A stretch of 64,000 nucleotides of DNA from assembly GCA_003583745.1 (NCBI GenBank), contig QXPY01000006.1:1-64000 (forward strand), read 5' to 3'. Of the stretch, positions 46,943 to 56,113 are shown in pieces. The translations under genes and the position numbers were made by a program. The stretch is from Rhodocyclales bacterium GT-UBC (GTDB lineage: Bacteria > Pseudomonadota > Gammaproteobacteria > Burkholderiales > Rhodocyclaceae). The first letter of the stretch is position 1. Each line of letters starts with the position of its first letter. The notes under the pieces are model-generated. The model did not search any database. It was not told where the DNA came from and saw nothing but the letters and a program-made list of their open reading frames with translations.

Positions 46943-48473
46943 GGCTGGACTCCGTGGGCTGGGCGGTTTCGTTGAACAGGCCGGACATCTGCAGGCCGAC
47001 CGATTCGGCATTGGTCGCCGCCTTGGGCTGGGCGGCGGAGAGCTTGCCGGCGGCAAGCACGGCGATGTTGTCGCTGATCTCGAACAGTTCTTCGAGTTCT
47101 TCCGAGATCACCAGGATGGCGACGCCGGTGCGCGACAGGTCGAGCAAGGTCTGGCGCAGGAAGGCGGCGGCGCCGACATCGACGCCCCAGGTCGGTTGGG
47201 CGACGATCATCAGCTTGGGGGCGAGCATGATCTCGCGGCCGACGATGAATTTCTGCAGGTTGCCGCCGGACAGCGAACGTGCTGCCGCGCCCGGGCCGCC
47301 GCAACGGACGTCGAAGCGGGCGATGCATTGCTCGGCAAAGTCCTTGGCCTTTTGGTAGCTGACCAGCCCCCAGCGCTTCATGCCCTGGCGATGAGCGGTG
47401 AGCAGCGCGTTGCGGGACAGCGACAGGGATGGCACGGCACCCCGTCCGAGCCGCTCTTCCGGTACGAAGACCAGGCCCTTGGCGCGGCGCTGGCCGGCAT
47501 CGAGATGACCGACCGCCTCGCCGGCGAGCCAGATGGCTTCGCGGTCTACCGTCTGCTCACCGGACAGCGCGGCGAGCAATTCCGCCTGGCCGTTGCCGGA
47601 AATGCCGGCGATGCCGAGGATCTCGCCGGCATGGACAGTCAGCGAGATGTTGGCGAGCGAGGTGCCGAACGGGTCGTCCGAAACCAGGCTGAGCCGGTCG
47701 ACTTCGAGCACCGGCTTGACCTGGCCGGTATAAGCCGGCGCCTCGCAGACCGGCAGTTCGCGGCCGATCATCATGCGCGCCAGGCTGGCCGGCGTTTCGT
47801 CGCGCGGAATGGCGGTGCCGGTGACCTTGCCGCCGCGCATGATGGTGGCGCTGTCGCACAGCGACTTGATCTCGTGCAGCTTGTGGCTGATGTAGAGGAT
47901 GGAGACGCCTTCCGCAGACAGCCGGCGCAGGGTCTCGAACAGCTTCTGCACGGCTTGCGGCGTGAGGACCGAGGTCGGCTCGTCGAGGATCAGCAGTTTC
48001 GGATCCTGCAGCAGGCAGCGCACGATCTCGACCCGCTGGCGTTCGCCGACCGACAGGCTATGCACGCTGCGGTAAGGGTCGAGCGGCAGGCCGTAGCGTT
48101 CGGATACTTCCTTGACGCGCACGGCCAGCGCCGCCAGGTCGAAGGGCTCGTCGAGGACCAGGGCGATGTTCTCGACCACGCTCAGCGTCTCGAACAGCGA
48201 AAAGTGCTGGAACACCATGCCAATGCCCAGCTTGCGTGCCTGCGCCGGGTTGGCGATGGAAACCTGGCGGCCGTCCCACATCATCTCGCCTTCGTCGGCC
48301 TTGACCGCGCCGTAGATGATCTTCATCAGCGTGCTCTTGCCGGCACCGTTTTCGCCGAGGATGGCGTGGATCTCGCCGGGCATGACGCTGATGCTGACAT
48401 CGGCGTTGGCGACGACGCTGGGGTAGCGCTTGGTGATGTGCAACAGGGCCAGTCGGGGCTCGGTCGGGGTCAT
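46929..48473 (-). CDS. ABC transporter ATP-binding protein, BMP/YufO-type
   Basis: The 514-residue protein has two fused ATPase domains. The first is canonical (GENGAGKST, LSVGERQRVEIV, LLILDEPTSVLT). The second has a degenerate Walker A (GISGNGQAE, no Lys) but a normal signature LSGGNLQKF, as in RbsA and YufO. It energises the purine-type importer and begins 2 bases after xdhC. Confidence 0.94.
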   Translation of the reverse strand: MTPTEPRLALLHITKRYPSVVANADVSISVMPGEIHAILGENGAGKSTLMKIIYGAVKADEGEMMWDGRQVSIANPAQARKLGIGMVFQHFSLFETLSVVENIALVLDEPFDLAALAVRVKEVSERYGLPLDPYRSVHSLSVGERQRVEIVRCLLQDPKLLILDEPTSVLTPQAVQKLFETLRRLSAEGVSILYISHKLHEIKSLCDSATIMRGGKVTGTAIPRDETPASLARMMIGRELPVCEAPAYTGQVKPVLEVDRLSLVSDDPFGTSLANISLTVHAGEILGIAGISGNGQAELLAALSGEQTVDREAIWLAGEAVGHLDAGQRRAKGLVFVPEERLGRGAVPSLSLSRNALLTAHRQGMKRWGLVSYQKAKDFAEQCIARFDVRCGGPGAAARSLSGGNLQKFIVGREIMLAPKLMIVAQPTWGVDVGAAAFLRQTLLDLSRTGVAILVISEELEELFEISDNIAVLAAGKLSAAQPKAATNAESVGLQMSGLFNETAQPTESSHASA

Positions 48474-48475
48474 GC

Positions 48476-49480
48476 TTACTCCGGCAGGGATTGGGTGTCG
48501 ATCAGGCGCGGACGGCCGGCCTGGCTCACCAGTTGGCGGGTATTGTGAATCTGGAAAACCTGCGCGGCAACGGCCAGCGCGATGGCGACGGGTTCCTTGC
48601 TGATGATGCCGGGAATGCCGATCGGGCAGGTCAGTTCGTTCAGGCGGTCGGGCAGCAGGCCGCGGTCGAGCAGCCGGTGCTCGAAGGAAGCGCGTTTGCT
48701 GCGCGAGCCGATCAGGCCGAAATAGGCAAAGTCATTGCGCTTGTAGATCGCCTCGCAGAGGGCAAAGTCGAGCGTGTGGCTGTGCGTCATGATGAGGAAA
48801 TAGGCCCCGGCCGGCGCGGCGGCCACTTCGCTTTCCGGCAGGTCGGTGACGACGGCGCGCAGGCCGTGGCAGTCGATGCCGGCAAAGGCTTCGTCGCGGC
48901 TGTCGATCCAGTGCAGTTCGGCGCCCAGCGGCAAGAGCTGGCGGACCAGCGCCTGGGCGACATGGCCGGCGCCGAACAGGTAAACCGGGAAGCCCTGGCG
49001 GGCGATTTCCTGGCTGAACTGCCAGTGCTCTGGGGCGCCATGCAGCACCGTGCCCTGGCCGGCTTGCGCCATGCGCTGCCAGTTCGATGCCGTTTGCTTG
49101 CTGTCGAGCCGGCGCTGCAGGACGGCGCCATCGCGCACGGCCTTGCGGCGTTCCTGCCAGGCGGGCAGGGTGCTGGCCGGAATCGCTTCGTAAAGCAGCC
49201 AGACGACACCGCCGCAGCATTGGCCGAGGCGGGCGCCGAGGTTGTAGCGGCTGACCAGAGGCGGCGGGTTGTCGCTGTCCAGCATGCGTTGCGCCTGATG
49301 GATCGCCTGCCATTCGAGATGGCCGCCGCCGATGGTGTCGGCCACCGCGTTGCCGGCCACCACCATGCAGGCGCCGGCTTCGCGCGGGGCCGAACCCTGG
49401 GTACGGGCAACGCTGACCAGCACGGCATCGTTACCCGCGGCCAGTTGGTCGATCAGCGCGTCGAGCCAGTCAGTGGCCAT
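48476..49480 (-). CDS. xdhC: Xanthine dehydrogenase accessory protein XdhC
   Basis: XdhC binds and sulfurates the molybdenum cofactor and inserts it into XdhB. The 334-residue protein has an N-terminal XdhC/CoxI domain (SVARTQGSAPREAGACMVV; GGGHLEWQAI; LGQCCGG) and a C-terminal Rossmann domain (VYLFGAGHVAQALVRQL). It overlaps xdhB by 11 bases. Confidence 0.95.
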   Translation of the reverse strand: MATDWLDALIDQLAAGNDAVLVSVARTQGSAPREAGACMVVAGNAVADTIGGGHLEWQAIHQAQRMLDSDNPPPLVSRYNLGARLGQCCGGVVWLLYEAIPASTLPAWQERRKAVRDGAVLQRRLDSKQTASNWQRMAQAGQGTVLHGAPEHWQFSQEIARQGFPVYLFGAGHVAQALVRQLLPLGAELHWIDSRDEAFAGIDCHGLRAVVTDLPESEVAAAPAGAYFLIMTHSHTLDFALCEAIYKRNDFAYFGLIGSRSKRASFEHRLLDRGLLPDRLNELTCPIGIPGIISKEPVAIALAVAAQVFQIHNTRQLVSQAGRPRLIDTQSLPE

Positions 49481-51833
49481 CGTCGGCCTCCGTGTTCTGG
49501 CCGAGCAGAATGGCGTCGAGAATGGCTTCTGGCGTGGCCGGGGCGCTCAGTTGCACCGGTTGGCCGGCCGGCAGGGTGGCCGCGACGGCATCGCGGATGG
49601 CCTGGAAGACCGACAGTGCCAGCATGAAGGGCGGTTCGCCGACCGCTTTCGAACGGTGAATGCTGTCCTCGACATTGGCGTTGTCGTAGAGGCGGACGTT
49701 GAACACCGCCGGCAGGTCGGTGGCGGTCGGAATCTTGTAGGTCGAGGGCGCGTGGCTCATCAGCCGGCCGGCTTGCGGACCTTCGCTTTTCCACCACAGT
49801 TCCTCGCTGGTCAGCCAGCCCATGCCCTGGACGAAGCCGCCTTCGATCTGGCCGATGTCGAGTGCCGGATTGATCGATCGGCCAACGTCGTGAAGGATAT
49901 CGACGCGCAGCAGGCGCATTTCGCCGGTCAGCGTGTCGATCGCCACTTCGCTGGCCGAGGCGCCGTAGGCGAAGTAGTAGAATGGCCGGCCGAGCTTGGT
50001 CACCGGGTCGAAATGCAGCTTCGGGGTGCGGTAGAAGCCGGCATCCCACAGCTGGATGCGCGCCCGGTAGGCGGCCAGAACGAGGTCGCCGAACGCCGCG
50101 TCGTAGCAATCGCCAGCCTTGACCCGGCCGTCGGTGAACACCACGTCTTCGGCCTTCACCTTGCCGTTGCACAGATCGACGACGAAGGCGGCGAGGCGGG
50201 TCTTGATGTTCAGGCAGGCGTTTTGCGACGCCTTGCCGTTCAGGTCGGCGCCGCTCGATGCCGCGGTGGCCGAGGTGTTGGCGACGCGACTGGTGTCAGT
50301 CGAGGACAGGCGCACGTCTTCGAGCGGCAGGCCGAATTCGTGGGCGACGATCTGCTTGATCTTGGTGTACAGGCCCTGGCCCATCTCGGTGCCACCGTGC
50401 GAAACGAGCACGGTGCCGTCGGTATAGACATGGACCAGCGCGCCGGCCTGGTTGTAGTGCGTGGCATTGAAGGAGATGCCGAACTTGATCGGGGTCAGCG
50501 CCAGGCCGCGCTTGATGACCGGGCTGCTGGCGTTGAATTCGGCAATCGCCGCCCGCCGCGCCGCGTAGTCGCATTCGGAGGCCAGTTCGGCAACCAGCGC
50601 CGGGGCGACGTTGTCCTCGACGATCATGCCGTAGGGTGTGCTGCTGCGCGCCCCGGGTTCGACGTCGTAGAAGTTGTTCTGGCGCACGGCCAGTGGATCG
50701 AGGCCGAGGTGGCGGGCGATGTCGTCGAGCACGGTTTCGATGACGAACATGCCCTGCGGCCCGCCGAAGCCGCGGAAGGCGGTGTTCGACACGGTGTTGG
50801 TCTTGCAGCGCAGGCTACGCAGCGCCACCGCGTCAAGGTAGTAGGCGTTGTCGATGTGGCAGATGGTGCGGTCGTTGACCGGGCCGGAGAGGTCGGCCGA
50901 GTAGCCGCAGTTGGAGGCCATTTGCAGTTTCAGACCGAGCAGCCGGCCGCTGTTGTCGAAGGCGGATTCCCACTGGTACTGGAAGCCGTGACGCTTGCCG
51001 GTGGCGATCATGTCGTCGTCGCGGTCGAGCCGCAGCTTGACCGGCCGCCCGGTGTGCACGGCGAGCAGCGCAGCCAGACAGGCCCATTGTGCGGATTGCG
51101 ACTCCTTGCCGCCGAAACCGCCGCCCATGCGCCGGCATTCGACGCTGACCTGGTGCGAGCGCCAGCCCAGCGCGTGCGAGACCAGTTGCTGCATCTCGGT
51201 CGGGTGCTGGGTCGAGCAGATCAGGTGCAGGCTGTGGTCTTCTTTCGGCTGGGCGTAGGAAATCTGCCCTTCCAGGTAGAAGTGTTCCTGGCCACCAACG
51301 GCCGCCGTACCGGACAGCGTGTGGGGAGCGGTGGCGAAAGCCGCATCGACCGCGCCGCGCGTCATGGCGAAGGGTGGCAGAACCCAGGATTCGGCGGCAA
51401 TTGCCGCATCCATGTCGAGGATCGGCGTCTCGATCTCGTATTCGGCCTTGGCCAACCTGGCCGCCTGACGGGCGGCATCGCGTGTGTCGGCAGCGACGGC
51501 GAACAGCACCTGGCCGTAGAACTGGATGGCGTCGTTGGCGATGATCGGGTCGTCGTGCAGGATCGGCCCGCAGTTGTTTTCGCCGGGAATGTCGGCGGCG
51601 GTGATTACCGCCCGTACGCCGGGATAGGCGCGTACGGCCGACAGGTCGAGGCTTTTCAGCCGGCCGCGGGCGCAGGTCGACAGCCCGGCGGCGGCATGCA
51701 GCGTGCCGGCCAGTTCGGGCAGGTCGTCGATATAGCTGGCCTTGCCGCTGACGTGCAGGTGGGCGCTTTCATGCGCCACCGGGCGCCCGACGACGGCGCT
51801 GCCGCTCGGGGTGTTGTTGGGACGGGCGTTCAT
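49470..51833 (-). CDS. xdhB: Xanthine dehydrogenase molybdopterin subunit XdhB
   Basis: This subunit oxidises hypoxanthine/xanthine at the molybdenum centre. The 787-residue protein starts at ATG 51833, overlapping the xdhA stop (ATGA). It shows Moco-binding motifs GGGFGGKESQ and AFRGFGGPQGMFVIE, and the catalytic Glu region KAVGEPPFMLALSVF. Arg and Glu positions are as in the R. capsulatus two-subunit type. Confidence 0.96.
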   Translation of the reverse strand: MNARPNNTPSGSAVVGRPVAHESAHLHVSGKASYIDDLPELAGTLHAAAGLSTCARGRLKSLDLSAVRAYPGVRAVITAADIPGENNCGPILHDDPIIANDAIQFYGQVLFAVAADTRDAARQAARLAKAEYEIETPILDMDAAIAAESWVLPPFAMTRGAVDAAFATAPHTLSGTAAVGGQEHFYLEGQISYAQPKEDHSLHLICSTQHPTEMQQLVSHALGWRSHQVSVECRRMGGGFGGKESQSAQWACLAALLAVHTGRPVKLRLDRDDDMIATGKRHGFQYQWESAFDNSGRLLGLKLQMASNCGYSADLSGPVNDRTICHIDNAYYLDAVALRSLRCKTNTVSNTAFRGFGGPQGMFVIETVLDDIARHLGLDPLAVRQNNFYDVEPGARSSTPYGMIVEDNVAPALVAELASECDYAARRAAIAEFNASSPVIKRGLALTPIKFGISFNATHYNQAGALVHVYTDGTVLVSHGGTEMGQGLYTKIKQIVAHEFGLPLEDVRLSSTDTSRVANTSATAASSGADLNGKASQNACLNIKTRLAAFVVDLCNGKVKAEDVVFTDGRVKAGDCYDAAFGDLVLAAYRARIQLWDAGFYRTPKLHFDPVTKLGRPFYYFAYGASASEVAIDTLTGEMRLLRVDILHDVGRSINPALDIGQIEGGFVQGMGWLTSEELWWKSEGPQAGRLMSHAPSTYKIPTATDLPAVFNVRLYDNANVEDSIHRSKAVGEPPFMLALSVFQAIRDAVAATLPAGQPVQLSAPATPEAILDAILLGQNTEADDGH

Positions 51834-53335
51834 CGGCGGGCCTCCTGGCCGATCGGCGCCAGTTGATCGAGGCGGACCGGTGGCTGAGCCGGGCTGCCAT
51901 CCAGGCGGGTTTCCAGCCAGAAGCGTTGCAGCAGGTTGGCCGCCACGTTGAGACGATAGGCGCTGCTGGCACGGACGTCGGACATCGGCGTGAAATCCTC
52001 GCGCAAGGCGGCCATGCCGAGGCGGACGCTGTTCAGGTCCCAGGGCCGGCCGAGCAGGGCGGCTTCGCAGGCATCGGCCCGTTTCGGCGTGGCGGCCATG
52101 CCGCCGAAGGCAATGCGCGCCCGGCGGATGATCCCCTCGTCGTCGAGGTGCACGGCCAGGCCGGCGGCGACCGCAGAGATGTCCTGGTCGGTGCGCTTGG
52201 CCACCTTGTAACTGCGGAACAGTCGCTGCAAGGGGGCGCTCGGCGCATCCAGGCGCAGGGCGCGAACGAATTCGCCGGGGCGCAGCGCGGTTTTCTGGTA
52301 ATCGAGATAGAAGTCTTCCAGCGCCATTTCGCGGGTCGCTTCGCCCTTTTGCAGCACGATGCGGGCGCCGAGCGCGATCAGGGCCGGCATCGAATCGCCG
52401 ATCGGCGAGCCGTTGGCGACATTGCCGCCCAGCGTGCCGGCGTTTTTGACCGGGGTGGAAGCGAAACGGCGGGCCAGTTCGGCCCATTGCGGCTCGAAGG
52501 CTGTAAGGGCGGCAAAGGCATCGGTGAGCGTGACACCGGCACCGATTTCCAGATGTTCGGCGCCCAGGCTGAGGGTTTTCAGTTCGGCGACGGCGCCGAG
52601 CTGGATGATTTCGCCGAGGTCGCGTCCCTGCTTGGTGACCCACAGGCCGACATCGGTGCCGCCGGCAACCAGTCGGGCCTCCGGCAGGCGTTCGCGCAGT
52701 TCGGCCAGTTCGACCAGATTGCGCGGGCTGTGGCTGCGCCGGTCGGCACCTTCGTAGTCGAGCGGTGGCAGCTTGGCCAGCGCTTTCAGTGCGGCGATCA
52801 CCGGCTGGCGGTTGAGCGGCTGGCGGGGCAGGGCATAGGCGTCGCGGGTGGCGTCCACGATCGGCCGGTAGCCGGTGCAGCGGCACAGGTTGCCGGACAG
52901 CGTATGGTCGATCTCCTCGCGCTCCGGGCAGGTCGGCTGGTTTTCGTAGAGGGCGAACAGCGACATGGCGAAGCCCGGCGTGCAGAAACCGCATTGCGAA
53001 CCGTGGCGGTCGACCAGCGCCTGCTGGACCGGGTGCAGGCGGTCGGCGGCCGGGGCAAGGTCTTCGACGGTGAACAAGGCCTTGCCGTCGAGTGCCGGCA
53101 GGAACTGGATGCAGGCATTGACGGCGCGCAGTTGCAGTTCCTCCTGGCCGTCGGCGCCGGTCAGTTCGCCGATGACGACGGTGCAGGCGCCGCAGTCGCC
53201 TTCGGCGCAACCTTCCTTGGTCCCGGTCTGGCGCAGGTCTTCGCGCAGGTACTGGAGGACGGTGCGGGTCGGCGCAACGCCCTGCACTTGTTGCAGGGCA
53301 CCGCGGAAGTAAAACTGGATGGGACGATCAGCCAT
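51830..53335 (-). CDS. xdhA: Xanthine dehydrogenase FeS/FAD subunit XdhA
   Basis: This subunit carries electrons from the molybdenum site to NAD. The 501-residue protein has two [2Fe-2S] motifs (GCAEGDCGACTVV...VNAC; GFCTPGFAM...NLCRCTGYRPI). An FAD-binding domain (ARLVAGGTDVGL; KNAGTLGGNVANGSPIGD) and a CO-dehydrogenase flavoprotein C-terminal domain follow. It heads an eight-gene operon that runs to guaD. The ATG lacks a strong Shine-Dalgarno sequence. Confidence 0.96.
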   Translation of the reverse strand: MADRPIQFYFRGALQQVQGVAPTRTVLQYLREDLRQTGTKEGCAEGDCGACTVVIGELTGADGQEELQLRAVNACIQFLPALDGKALFTVEDLAPAADRLHPVQQALVDRHGSQCGFCTPGFAMSLFALYENQPTCPEREEIDHTLSGNLCRCTGYRPIVDATRDAYALPRQPLNRQPVIAALKALAKLPPLDYEGADRRSHSPRNLVELAELRERLPEARLVAGGTDVGLWVTKQGRDLGEIIQLGAVAELKTLSLGAEHLEIGAGVTLTDAFAALTAFEPQWAELARRFASTPVKNAGTLGGNVANGSPIGDSMPALIALGARIVLQKGEATREMALEDFYLDYQKTALRPGEFVRALRLDAPSAPLQRLFRSYKVAKRTDQDISAVAAGLAVHLDDEGIIRRARIAFGGMAATPKRADACEAALLGRPWDLNSVRLGMAALREDFTPMSDVRASSAYRLNVAANLLQRFWLETRLDGSPAQPPVRLDQLAPIGQEARR

Positions 53336-53431
53336 GGTGCAAAAAGAAGTTTCGATAACGATGATTCAAGGTAGCACAGCTGGCACGGCGGGGTTGAGGC
53401 CCGGCGGACGATAAGGGTTATTCGAACTGGC

Positions 53432-53926
53432 TTATGGGCGCTGCCAGAAGCCGGCATGCGGCGCCGCCGCTTCGTCTTCAAGCCGGGGGCCGCTGACTTC
53501 GATGTGGCGCTGGCCACGGGCGAAAACTTCGCGGCAGGGCAGCGAAAAGGTCGGGTTTTCCGGATGATCGCCGGTCAGTTCGAGCAGGCGGTGTTCCGAT
53601 AGCGCATAGACGACCCGGCCGATGCCGCACCAATAGATGGCACCGGCGCACATGGCGCAGGGTTCGGCGCTGCTGTAGAGGGTCGCTTCAGCCAGTTGTT
53701 CCGGGCTGAGGCGGCGGGCGGCCAGGCTGGCGGCAACCAGCTCGGCATGGCGGGTCGGGTCGCCGTCCGGTGGCAGCGAGTCGTTGCCGGCTTCGGCGAC
53801 GATATGCCCGGCCGCATCGACGACGATGGCGGCAAACGGGTGCTTGCCGGCGTCGCGCACCTGGGCGGACAGTTCGATGCAGCGGCGCAGGTGAATGTCG
53901 TCCTGCTGGCTGGAATGGCTTGTCAT
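53432..53926 (-). CDS. CDA-fold nucleoside/guanine deaminase family protein
   Basis: The 164-residue zinc deaminase has the ligands PTRHAELVAA (His with catalytic Glu) and SAEPCAMCAGAIYW. It resembles the small bacterial guanine deaminase/nucleoside deaminase group more than TadA. AAGGAG precedes the ATG at 53926. It lies 96 bases upstream of xdhA on the same strand, probably feeding the same purine pathway. Because an amidohydrolase GuaD is also encoded, its substrate may differ (adenine, guanosine or another base). Confidence 0.8.
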   Translation of the reverse strand: MTSHSSQQDDIHLRRCIELSAQVRDAGKHPFAAIVVDAAGHIVAEAGNDSLPPDGDPTRHAELVAASLAARRLSPEQLAEATLYSSAEPCAMCAGAIYWCGIGRVVYALSEHRLLELTGDHPENPTFSLPCREVFARGQRHIEVSGPRLEDEAAAPHAGFWQRP

Positions 53927-54089
53927 GACGCGTTCTCCTTGGGTATTGTCGGCATTATCCGGGGGGAGCGATAAAAGCGATGACAGTCTTTGCCGATACT
54001 GCTCATAACGTTGGCGAGATAGGTCAGGCCGTCCGGCCTTGCTAAAGTTGCAGCCAGCAACCCCGCAGACATTTTTAGGAGAATCAAGC

Positions 54090-55169
54090 ATGCTGCTGTC
54101 CCGTCTCAAAACACTCACTGCTGTAGCGGTCATGGCCGTCTCCAGCCTGACTGGCGCCCAGGCCGCCGAGCCTTTGAAAGCCGGCTTCGTCTATATCGGC
54201 CCGACCGGCGACCACGGCTGGACCTACTCGCACGATGAAGGGCGCAAGATGCTCGAAGCCCAGTCCGGTGGCAAGGTCAAGACGGCTTTCGTCGAGAACG
54301 TGCCGGAAACCGCCGATGCCGAGCGTGTCTTCCGCGATCTGGCACAAAAGGGCAACAAGGTGGTGTTCGGCACCTCCTTCGGTTACATGAACCAGATGGC
54401 CAAGGTCGCCAAGGCTTTCCCCAACACCATTTTCATGCACGCCACCGGTTACAAGACGGCAGCCAACCTGGGTGTTTACGACGTCCGGACCTATGAAGGC
54501 GCTTACATGCTGGGCGTCGTCGCCGGCAAGATGAGCAAGGGCAACAAGCTCGGCGTGGTCGCCTCGATCCCCATTCCGGAAGTCATCCGCAACATCAATG
54601 CCTTCACCATCGGCGCGCGCAGCGTCAATCCGAACATCACCACCCGCGCCATCTGGGTGAATTCCTGGTTCGATCCGGGCAAGGAACGTGAAGCCGCGCT
54701 GGCCCTGATCTCGCAAGGCTGTGACGTGCTGATGCAGAACACCGACTCGCCGGCTGTCGTCCAGGCTGCCCAGGAAAAAGGCGTGCTCGCCTTCGGTTGG
54801 GATTCCGACATGAGCAAGTTCGGCGGCAAGGCCCATCTGGCGGCCTCCGTGCTGAACTGGGGCGTCATCTACAAGAAGACGCTGGAAGAAGTCGAAGCCG
54901 GCACCTGGAAGAGCGGCGACCTGTGGTGGGGCGTCAAGGAAGGCGCGGTCAACATCGAGAGCTTCGGCGGTGTCGTGCCGGCCGATGTCAAGAAACTGGC
55001 CGAACAGCGTCGCGACGACATCAAGGCGGCCAAGCTGCATCCCTTCACCGGCCCGCTCAAGGACCAGTCCGGCAAGGAATTCCTCGCCGCCGGCAAGACC
55101 TACGCCGATGGCGATCTGAAGAAGATGAACTTCTACGTCGAAGGCGTCGAAGGCGCGATTCCGAAGTAA
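54090..55169 (+). CDS. BMP-family ABC transporter substrate-binding protein
   Basis: The 359-residue periplasmic protein has a signal peptide (LKTLTAVAVMAVSSLTGAQA) and a PnrA/BMP domain (KAGFVYIGPTGDHGWTYSHDEGR; FGTSFGYMNQ; VLMQNTDSPAVVQAAQEKG). The family binds purine nucleosides or related purines. It is the obvious partner of the permeases and ATPase encoded at 44.9-48.5 kb although it is transcribed divergently and separated by the xdh genes. AGGAG precedes the ATG. A terminator follows. Confidence 0.93.
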   Translation: MLLSRLKTLTAVAVMAVSSLTGAQAAEPLKAGFVYIGPTGDHGWTYSHDEGRKMLEAQSGGKVKTAFVENVPETADAERVFRDLAQKGNKVVFGTSFGYMNQMAKVAKAFPNTIFMHATGYKTAANLGVYDVRTYEGAYMLGVVAGKMSKGNKLGVVASIPIPEVIRNINAFTIGARSVNPNITTRAIWVNSWFDPGKEREAALALISQGCDVLMQNTDSPAVVQAAQEKGVLAFGWDSDMSKFGGKAHLAASVLNWGVIYKKTLEEVEAGTWKSGDLWWGVKEGAVNIESFGGVVPADVKKLAEQRRDDIKAAKLHPFTGPLKDQSGKEFLAAGKTYADGDLKKMNFYVEGVEGAIPK

Positions 55170-55190
55170 CCCGGGTTTCCCGAACGACAG

Positions 55191-55216
55191 CGCGGCCTGC
55201 GGGCCGCGTTTTTTTT
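55191..55216 (+). terminator. Terminator of the BMP binding-protein gene
   Basis: The stem CGCGGCC/GGCCGCG with a 4-base loop is followed by eight T residues. Bases 55217-55459 beyond it hold no gene that I can support. Confidence 0.92.
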
Positions 55217-55459
55217 GCCTTGGCACGATTGGCAGCGTAGCCGATTGCCCGGGCTGCGTTGGGGGCGCGGTTCATCCGCGATTGGTGGACACCGGGCATT
55301 GAGAGGCCCTGGATTATTTCATGAAGATGATGAGCGCGATGACGGCAGCAGGCTTGCGATCGGCCATAAAGGCACCGTCAAAAAGGCCGCGAACGTCTCA
55401 CTGGTCGTCTGCGCAGGCATGCCGATGCGCTCTGGCATCTCGGCCTGTCGCGGCGCGCT

Positions 55460-56038
55460 TCAGTTGATCGGCGTTTCGCGCAGTTTGGGGGGGAGTTCGA
55501 AGTTGGGAGGGTTGCATTCGCCGAAGGGGTTGAACAGCGACGGTCCTTGGCAGTCGTTGGCCGGGGCTTCGAGCGCGGCATCGCGGGCGAGGTCGAGTTG
55601 ATCTTGTGCGGTATAAGCATTGCCGCTGAAACCAAACATGAAGGCTGGTTCGTTTCCGGGCAGGCTGCGCCCGTAGCCGCTATGGCAGGAGGTCATTTGC
55701 CAACGCGTTGGAATGTCGGCTGCACCTTCGCAGCGCAGAAAAGCCACGCCTGAAATTTCCTTGCAGTCGCTGATGCCGGCAAGGGCACCGGCCGGGACCG
55801 GGCCGATCAATTCGCAGCGCCGTGTCCTGGTGGTCAGGGCAAGGCTGAGTAATGGTCCATCGATGGTCGAAATGGCGATTTTCCGGGTGAAGCGAGCCGA
55901 GCCATCCGTGAATTTTGCAACCAGTACGCCACGTATTGCATCCTCCTTGCACGCCGACAGGGTGCCGATCGTGGCCAGAAGGGCAATGCATTTGCAGAGC
56001 GTGGTTCGTGCGTTGCGAGTCAGGAAGCCGTTGTTCAC
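55460..56038 (-). CDS. Hypothetical lipoprotein
   Basis: Read from GTG 56038, the protein has about 192 residues with a basic N-terminus (FLTRNARTTLCKC). A hydrophobic segment ends in the lipobox LSAC. The mature part has several cysteines (RRCELIG, SDCKEISG, RCEGAAD, SCHSGYG, NDCQG, GECNPP), suggesting disulfides. A TTG at 56059 could add 7 residues but abuts a terminator. The family is not recognised. Confidence 0.7.
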   Translation of the reverse strand: MNNGFLTRNARTTLCKCIALLATIGTLSACKEDAIRGVLVAKFTDGSARFTRKIAISTIDGPLLSLALTTRTRRCELIGPVPAGALAGISDCKEISGVAFLRCEGAADIPTRWQMTSCHSGYGRSLPGNEPAFMFGFSGNAYTAQDQLDLARDAALEAPANDCQGPSLFNPFGECNPPNFELPPKLRETPIN

Positions 56039-56057
56039 GTTGTTCGGGGCGATAGGC

Positions 56058-56085
56058 AAAAAACAGGGCGACCCGGAGGCCGCCC
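56058..56085 (-). terminator. Terminator after the Pal-like gene
   Basis: On the minus strand GGGCGGCCTCCGGGTCGCCC forms a bulged stem followed by TGTTTTTT. It lies about 28 bases after the stop codon of the Pal-like gene. Confidence 0.78.
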
Positions 56086-56113
56086 ATTATTTCGTTCCAA
56101 GTTGCTAATGGAA

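Noticed and set aside
49332-51866. Plus-strand open frame of about 844 codons opposite xdhB
   Set aside because: It is antisense to xdhB with mirror codon composition and no family features.
53927-54089. Sigma-54 promoter before the BMP binding-protein gene
   Set aside because: Several GG and GC pairs occur but none has the required 10-base spacing.
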